38,934 bases of DNA from the NCBI GenBank assembly GCA_002067745.1, contig MVRU01000021.1:1-38934 (forward strand), given 5' to 3'. Source of the stretch: Syntrophus sp. PtaU1.Bin005 (GTDB taxonomy: Bacteria > Desulfobacterota > Syntrophia > Syntrophales > Syntrophaceae). Made by a program: the position numbers and the translations under genes. The notes beneath the pieces were generated by a model, which saw nothing but the letters and a program-made list of their open reading frames with translations, did no database searches and was not told the origin of the DNA. Position 1 is the first letter of the stretch. Each line of letters opens with the position of its first letter. Positions 35,486 through 38,934 of this stretch are shown here, piece by piece.

Positions 35486-35498
35486 TTGTTATATTCAA

Positions 35499-35882
35499 TT
35501 ATTTAACTTCGACGGTCCCGCCGACTTCTTCAATCTTCTTCTTGATGTCAGCGGCCTCATCCTTGGATACCGCTTCCTTGATGGGTTTTGGTACACCTTC
35601 CACCAGGTCTTTCGCCTCTTTCAGGCCAAGGCCCGTGATGGCCCGGACAACCTTGATGACCTGGATTTTCTGATCGCCGAATCCCGTCAGGATCGCATCG
35701 AATTCCGTCTTTTCTTCGGCTGGCGCCGCCGCCTCCGCCGGGCCCGCAACCGCGGCAACCGCTACAGGGGCCGCCGCCGACACACCGAATCTCTCTTCCA
35801 GTTCCTTGACCAGCTCGGACAGTTCCAGAACGGTCATCCCTTCAATGAATTTCACGACATCTTCTTTTGTAATATCCGCCAT
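35499..35882 (-). CDS. rplL: 50S ribosomal protein L7/L12
   Basis: L7/L12 (bL12), 127 residues, the multicopy stalk protein that recruits translational GTPases. The N-terminal dimerisation domain contains [20 protein letters not shown], the hinge is the alanine-rich [20 protein letters not shown], and the C-terminal factor-binding domain contains [20 protein letters not shown] and [16 protein letters not shown]. It is acidic, as expected. The gene follows rplJ by 51 bases. Confidence 0.98.
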   Translation of the reverse strand: MADITKEDVVKFIEGMTVLELSELVKELEERFGVSAAAPVAVAAVAGPAEAAAPAEEKTEFDAILTGFGDQKIQVIKVVRAITGLGLKEAKDLVEGVPKPIKEAVSKDEAADIKKKIEEVGGTVEVK

Positions 35883-35933
35883 TTTCTATCCCTTCCTGTG
35901 TGTTTTGTTTAATGTTCCTCAAGGAATGGGTCT

Positions 35934-36458
35934 TTAATTGCCCTCTTCCTTTTTAGCTCGATATCCATCCAGCACCCGGACAAACCCTCGCGGTACAGCG
36001 CTGAGTACATTGACCAGCTGCGTCTGAACGCCCACCATTACAGAAAGCATCTTGGCAAGCAGAATCTCCCTGCTGGGAAGTTCCGCCAACGCCTTCAGCT
36101 GCTCAATCGTAATGACCTTATCGCCCAACATGCCGACTTTAAGCTCCAATTCTGCATTCTTCTTCGCGAAATCAGACAGAATCTTACTCGGCTCCACGGG
36201 ATCGCCATAACTGAGAATCAAAGCCAACGGCCCTTTGAAATGGTCCTGCAATGCCTCAAGGGAAGTATCCCGTGACGCGATGTTCAAAAGGGTGTTTTTT
36301 ACAACTTTCAACTCCGTGTTAGACTTCCGCAGGTCATTTCGCAGGGCTGTCATCTTGGCGACATCGATTCCTCTGAAGTTTGCCAAAACGGCCAGCTTGA
36401 ATGACTTGACCTTCTGGTGGAGCTCAACGGCAACCTGCTCTTTCGTTCTCCGATCCAA
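35934..36458 (-). CDS. rplJ: 50S ribosomal protein L10
   Basis: L10/uL10, 174 residues, the stalk base that carries L7/L12 dimers and autoregulates its operon. It shows MDRRTKEQVAVELHQKVKSF, AVLANFRGIDVAKMTALRND, LRKSNTELKVVKNTLLNIAS and a C-terminal helix for L12 binding. The start is TTG at 36458, with AGGAGG six bases upstream. The 292-base region before it contains an L10 leader, an extra hairpin and a U-tract, consistent with autogenous control. Confidence 0.97.
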   Translation of the reverse strand: MDRRTKEQVAVELHQKVKSFKLAVLANFRGIDVAKMTALRNDLRKSNTELKVVKNTLLNIASRDTSLEALQDHFKGPLALILSYGDPVEPSKILSDFAKKNAELELKVGMLGDKVITIEQLKALAELPSREILLAKMLSVMVGVQTQLVNVLSAVPRGFVRVLDGYRAKKEEGN

Positions 36459-36477
36459 CCTTAACCTCCTTTCTCGC

Positions 36478-36500
36478 CCGCCACGCGATGGGCATGGCGG
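36478..36500 (-). promoter_or_regulatory. Hairpin just upstream of the rplJ ribosome binding site
   Basis: On the minus strand CCGCCATG, loop CCCATCG, CGTGGCGG forms an 8-bp stem with one G-U pair. It ends seven bases before the AGGAGG of rplJ. It could set the accessibility of that site together with the L10 leader; there is no direct evidence of function. Confidence 0.45.
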
Positions 36501-36545
36501 AATAAATTATCTTCCCGGGAAATCAGAACCTGTTACTAAGGAATT

Positions 36546-36690
36546 AAAAAAATAGGAGAACTGAGCAGCACACAGGAACATACACACAAACTTATGGCAC
36601 TGAAGCATGACTCTGCTTCACTCAATAGCTATCTCGGCAGGCCGATGCGCGCATCGTTTAAACCCTGTACCTGCTGTCTCAGATTTCTCT
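36546..36690 (-). promoter_or_regulatory. L10 leader (ribosomal protein autoregulatory RNA) with alternative pairing
   Basis: The 5' strand AUCUGAGACAGCAGG (36684-36670) and the 3' strand CCUGCCGAGAU (36641-36631) match the L10 leader found before rplJL in many bacteria: CAGCAGG pairs with CCUGCCG, flanked by the GA-rich kink-turn and an AUCU/AGAU outer helix. Between them lies the palindrome GATGCGCGCATC. A further hairpin, TGAAGCA/TGCTTCA, is at 36601-36620. Alternatively the 5' strand (36664-36689) can pair with 36555-36576 in four blocks of five base pairs, right before a run of seven U (36546-36552). The two folds exclude each other. The part nearer rplA (36691-36750) shows no clear element. 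Confidence 0.78.
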
Positions 36691-36750
36691 ATTTAGTGGT
36701 ATGATTTCACATCTGCCTTGAACTGATTAAAACAGAAGTAATTTGAATTC

Positions 36751-37449
36751 TTAAAGATTTCTCAAATCCAGCGGATCGACCCTCACCCCGGGTCCCATCG
36801 TCGAGGAAACCGCAACCCCTTTGATATAGGTTCCCTTGCTGGTGGCGGGTTTCAACTTGACGATCATTTCCATGAGAGCCTGAATGTTTTCCATCAGCTT
36901 CTCCGGGCCAAAGGATACTTTTCCCACCGGGCTGTGGACGATTCCTGCCTTCTCCACCCGGAATTCGACTTTACCCGCTTTGACATCCCTGACGGCCTGG
37001 GCGACATCGAAGGTCACCGTCCCCACTTTCGGATTAGGCATCAATCCCCGGGGGCCGAGAATCTTCCCGAGCTTACCGACATTCCCCATCATATCGGGTG
37101 TTGCGATCACACGGTCGAATTCAAGCCATCCCCCCTTGATCTTTTCGATGTATTCATCGGATCCGGTGTAGTCGGCTCCCGCGTCCATGGCTTCCTTTTC
37201 CTTCTCGCCCTTCGCAAAAACCAGAACCCGCACCGATTTCCCCAATCCGTTCGGCAGAACGACGCTGCCCCGGACCATCTGATCCGCATGGGCCGGGTTC
37301 ACACCGAGGCGGACAGCGGCCTCGACCGTTTCGTCAAACTTCCCCCTTGCAGAACTCGTTACAAGTTCCAGGGCTTCGGAAAGCGTATAGCGGTGTCCCG
37401 CCTCTACCTTCTCTTTCGCAGCTAGATATGTCTTTCCCCTTTTTGGCAT
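36751..37449 (-). CDS. rplA: 50S ribosomal protein L1
   Basis: L1/uL1, 232 residues, forming the mobile L1 stalk that moves deacylated tRNA out of the E site. It contains [60 protein letters not shown] and the C-terminal [20 protein letters not shown]. The start is ATG 37449, with GAGG nine bases before it. L1 often represses its operon through a 23S-like mRNA site; I could not identify one in the 144-base gap to rplK, though that gap has a small CCTGAA/TTCAGG hairpin. Confidence 0.97.
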   Translation of the reverse strand: MPKRGKTYLAAKEKVEAGHRYTLSEALELVTSSARGKFDETVEAAVRLGVNPAHADQMVRGSVVLPNGLGKSVRVLVFAKGEKEKEAMDAGADYTGSDEYIEKIKGGWLEFDRVIATPDMMGNVGKLGKILGPRGLMPNPKVGTVTFDVAQAVRDVKAGKVEFRVEKAGIVHSPVGKVSFGPEKLMENIQALMEMIVKLKPATSKGTYIKGVAVSSTMGPGVRVDPLDLRNL

Positions 37450-37593
37450 GATTCAACCTCAATGTACAGTTTCGACCCGTCGTGACGGACAGCATCCTCT
37501 TTTTCAGGGTCTCAGCTGGTTTTTTTATAGAATCGATCTTTCCGTCTTCCCTGAAAAACACTTCAGGCAACCGCAGATGGCATGGCCCGCAGC

Positions 37594-38019
37594 TTAATCG
37601 GCGATCTCAATCCCCATCGATTTCGCCGTCCCTTCGACGATCCGAATCGCCCCTGCCATGTCCACGGCGTTCAAGTCCTTGTACTTCAAATCGGCAATCT
37701 CCCGCACCTGCTGTGCCGATACCGTCCCCACCTTGTCCCGCTTCGGGTCACTGGCGCCCTTGGCGATTTTTGCCGCCTGCTTCAGCAGTACGGAGGCAGG
37801 GGGCGTTTTTGTGACAAAGGTAAAGGACCGGTCCGCATAAACGGTTATCAGCACGGGGATGACCGTCCCTTCCTGGTTTTGCGTCAAAGCGTTATACGCC
37901 TTGCAGAATTCCATGATATTAACGCCATGCTGGCCCAAAGCCGGACCGACCGGCGGTGATGGTGTTGCTTTTCCCGCTTTGAGTTGAAGTTTGATATTAG
38001 CGATGACTTTCTTGGCCAT
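37594..38019 (-). CDS. rplK: 50S ribosomal protein L11
   Basis: L11/uL11, 141 residues, in the GTPase-associated centre with 23S helices 43-44. The N-terminal domain contains the proline-rich [20 protein letters not shown], the thiostrepton-binding face, with standard residues. The C-terminal domain contains [20 protein letters not shown] and [20 protein letters not shown], and ends with [12 protein letters not shown]. It starts at ATG 38019, with AAGGTGG eight bases upstream, 54 bases after nusG. Confidence 0.98.
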   Translation of the reverse strand: MAKKVIANIKLQLKAGKATPSPPVGPALGQHGVNIMEFCKAYNALTQNQEGTVIPVLITVYADRSFTFVTKTPPASVLLKQAAKIAKGASDPKRDKVGTVSAQQVREIADLKYKDLNAVDMAGAIRIVEGTAKSMGIEIAD

Positions 38020-38073
38020 AATATAACCACCTTACGTTATGATCTTGAGGCTGTCCGGACGGTTTCTTCCTGA

Positions 38074-38604
38074 TCAGCTCTGAACAACCTGAATAAAATC
38101 CAGCTCCACCGGCGTCGGTCGACCGAAGATGCTGACAATGACTCTCAACTTTCCCTTCTCAGCCTTGACCTCGTCGATCACTCCATCGAAATTTGTAAAG
38201 GGACCATCCACGATGGTCACATGGTCACCCACTTCAAATTTGAACTTGGGCTTGGGCTTCAAGGTCCCTTCGTCGATTCTCGTTTTCAGCAGCTCCACGT
38301 CCCGGTCGGGAATAGGCGAAGGTTTCTCCCTGCTTCCGATGAATCCCGTCACCTTCGGAGTATCCTTCACAAGGTGCCACGTATCATCGTCCAGCTCCAT
38401 CTTTACAAGAATGTACCCCGGAAAGAACTTGCGCTTCGACGTCTTTTTCGTACCGGACACCAGTTCGACGACATCCTCTTCGGGAATCAGGATGTCTGAA
38501 AAACGGGACTGCATGCCTGCGGCCCCTATCCGTTCCTGCAGAGACTGTTTCACCTTGCTTTCGAAACCGGAATATGTATGCACGACATACCATTTGAAAG
38601 CCAT
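38074..38604 (-). CDS. nusG: Transcription termination/antitermination protein NusG
   Basis: A 176-residue processivity factor that binds the RNA polymerase clamp and links it to Rho or to S10. The NGN domain begins [20 protein letters not shown] and includes [20 protein letters not shown], then VTGFIG. The KOW domain lies near residues 121-147 ([20 protein letters not shown]). It starts at ATG 38604, six bases after secE. The secE-nusG-rplKAJL-rpoBC order is the standard one. Confidence 0.98.
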   Translation of the reverse strand: MAFKWYVVHTYSGFESKVKQSLQERIGAAGMQSRFSDILIPEEDVVELVSGTKKTSKRKFFPGYILVKMELDDDTWHLVKDTPKVTGFIGSREKPSPIPDRDVELLKTRIDEGTLKPKPKFKFEVGDHVTIVDGPFTNFDGVIDEVKAEKGKLRVIVSIFGRPTPVELDFIQVVQS

Positions 38605-38610
38605 AGTATT

Positions 38611-38826
38611 TTAACCTAACACCAGCTTGATCGTCTTGGTAAGGCCGAAATCTACGATCCCGAGGAAGGTGGAAACAATGAAGACAACGATAATGACCAC
38701 GGAGGTGGAAGCCAAGGTCTGCTTCGGCGTGGGCCACGTCACCTTTTTAAGCTCCGCCCTCGCTCCCTTTAAAAACAGGCTTATAATTTCGATATAGCCC
38801 TTCAACTTGATCATTATATTTCCCAT
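38611..38826 (-). CDS. secE: Protein translocase subunit SecE
   Basis: A 71-residue short-type SecE, the clamp around SecY in the inner membrane. It has an amphipathic stretch, the conserved ELKKVTWPTPKQTLASTSVV motif and one membrane helix (VVIIVVFIVSTFLGIVDFGL). The ATG at 38826 has no strong site before it; ATG at 38814 has GGGA nine bases upstream and may be the real start. It begins 29 bases after the tRNA-Trp gene. Confidence 0.95.
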   Translation of the reverse strand: MGNIMIKLKGYIEIISLFLKGARAELKKVTWPTPKQTLASTSVVIIVVFIVSTFLGIVDFGLTKTIKLVLG

Positions 38827-38855
38827 GTCCAGGACCCTTGACCTACTAAAAAAAA

Positions 38856-38932
38856 TGGCAGGCCAGGAGGGACTCGAACCCCCAGCATCCGGATTTGGAG
38901 TCCGGCGCTCTATCCATTAGAGCTACTGGCCT
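38856..38932 (-). tRNA. trnW: tRNA-Trp (anticodon CCA)
   Basis: A complete cloverleaf of 77 bases with encoded CCA. The acceptor stem is AGGCCAG/CTGGCCT with discriminator G. The D stem is GCTC/GAGC, and the anticodon stem is CCGGA/TCCGG with loop CTCCAAA, giving anticodon CCA. The T arm is GGGGG-TTCGAGT-CCCTC, with one G-U pair. It reads in the same direction as secE and is 29 bases before it, with only a short T-run and no terminator hairpin, so co-transcription is likely. Such a tRNA before secE is a common arrangement. Confidence 0.97.
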
Positions 38933-38934
38933 GT

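Noticed and set aside
38827-38855. T-run between tRNA-Trp and secE as a terminator
   Set aside because: There is no independent stem; the T-run directly follows the mature tRNA end and secE begins 29 bases on.

Overview
The window is an almost unbroken, single-direction (minus strand) information-processing locus of a Gram-negative bacterium. Read in the direction of transcription (high to low coordinates) it holds tRNA-Trp, secE-nusG, rplK-rplA, rplJ-rplL, rpoB-rpoC, a shortened str operon (rpsL-rpsG-tuf, no fusA), the S10 operon (rpsJ to rpsQ), the spc operon (rplN to secY), map-infA-rpmJ, the alpha operon (rpsM-rpsK-rpsD-rpoA-rplQ), a small EF-Tu-domain-like gene, folC, lptD, rplM-rpsI, argC and cysS. 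LptD shows an outer membrane. Gene order, protein character and moderate GC suggest a deltaproteobacterial (Desulfobacterota) genome, possibly Syntrophales-like; that placement is inference from general impression, not from a search.

Region by region. 1-2157 is the only accessory-looking part: an unrecognised reading frame running in from the left edge, a patatin-like phospholipase, a small hypothetical protein, and on the plus strand a decayed tyrosine recombinase (integron/XerC type) broken into three frames. 2158-5900 carries cysS, argC and the rplM-rpsI operon, which ends in a strong intrinsic terminator. 5897-9821 carries lptD, folC and the EF-Tu-domain-II-like gene. 9921-27090 is the alpha, spc, S10 and str ribosomal protein block. 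27154-38932 is the RNA polymerase / L11-L1-L10-L12 block with secE, nusG and tRNA-Trp.

The genes work together in making the translation and transcription machinery (ribosomal proteins, RNA polymerase alpha, beta and beta', NusG, EF-Tu, IF-1), exporting and maturing its products (SecY, SecE, methionine aminopeptidase) and supplying charged tRNA (CysS, tRNA-Trp).

Points of interest. The 292-base rplA-rplJ gap holds a recognisable L10 leader whose 5' strand can alternatively form an imperfect 20-bp helix with a segment immediately before a U7 tract, which looks like a riboregulatory switch. fusA is absent from the str operon and a perfect 9-bp hairpin sits in its place. A hairpin lies in the rplL-rpoB gap. 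Eight housekeeping genes appear to start with TTG. I see no CRISPR array, insertion sequence or clearly new multi-gene system.
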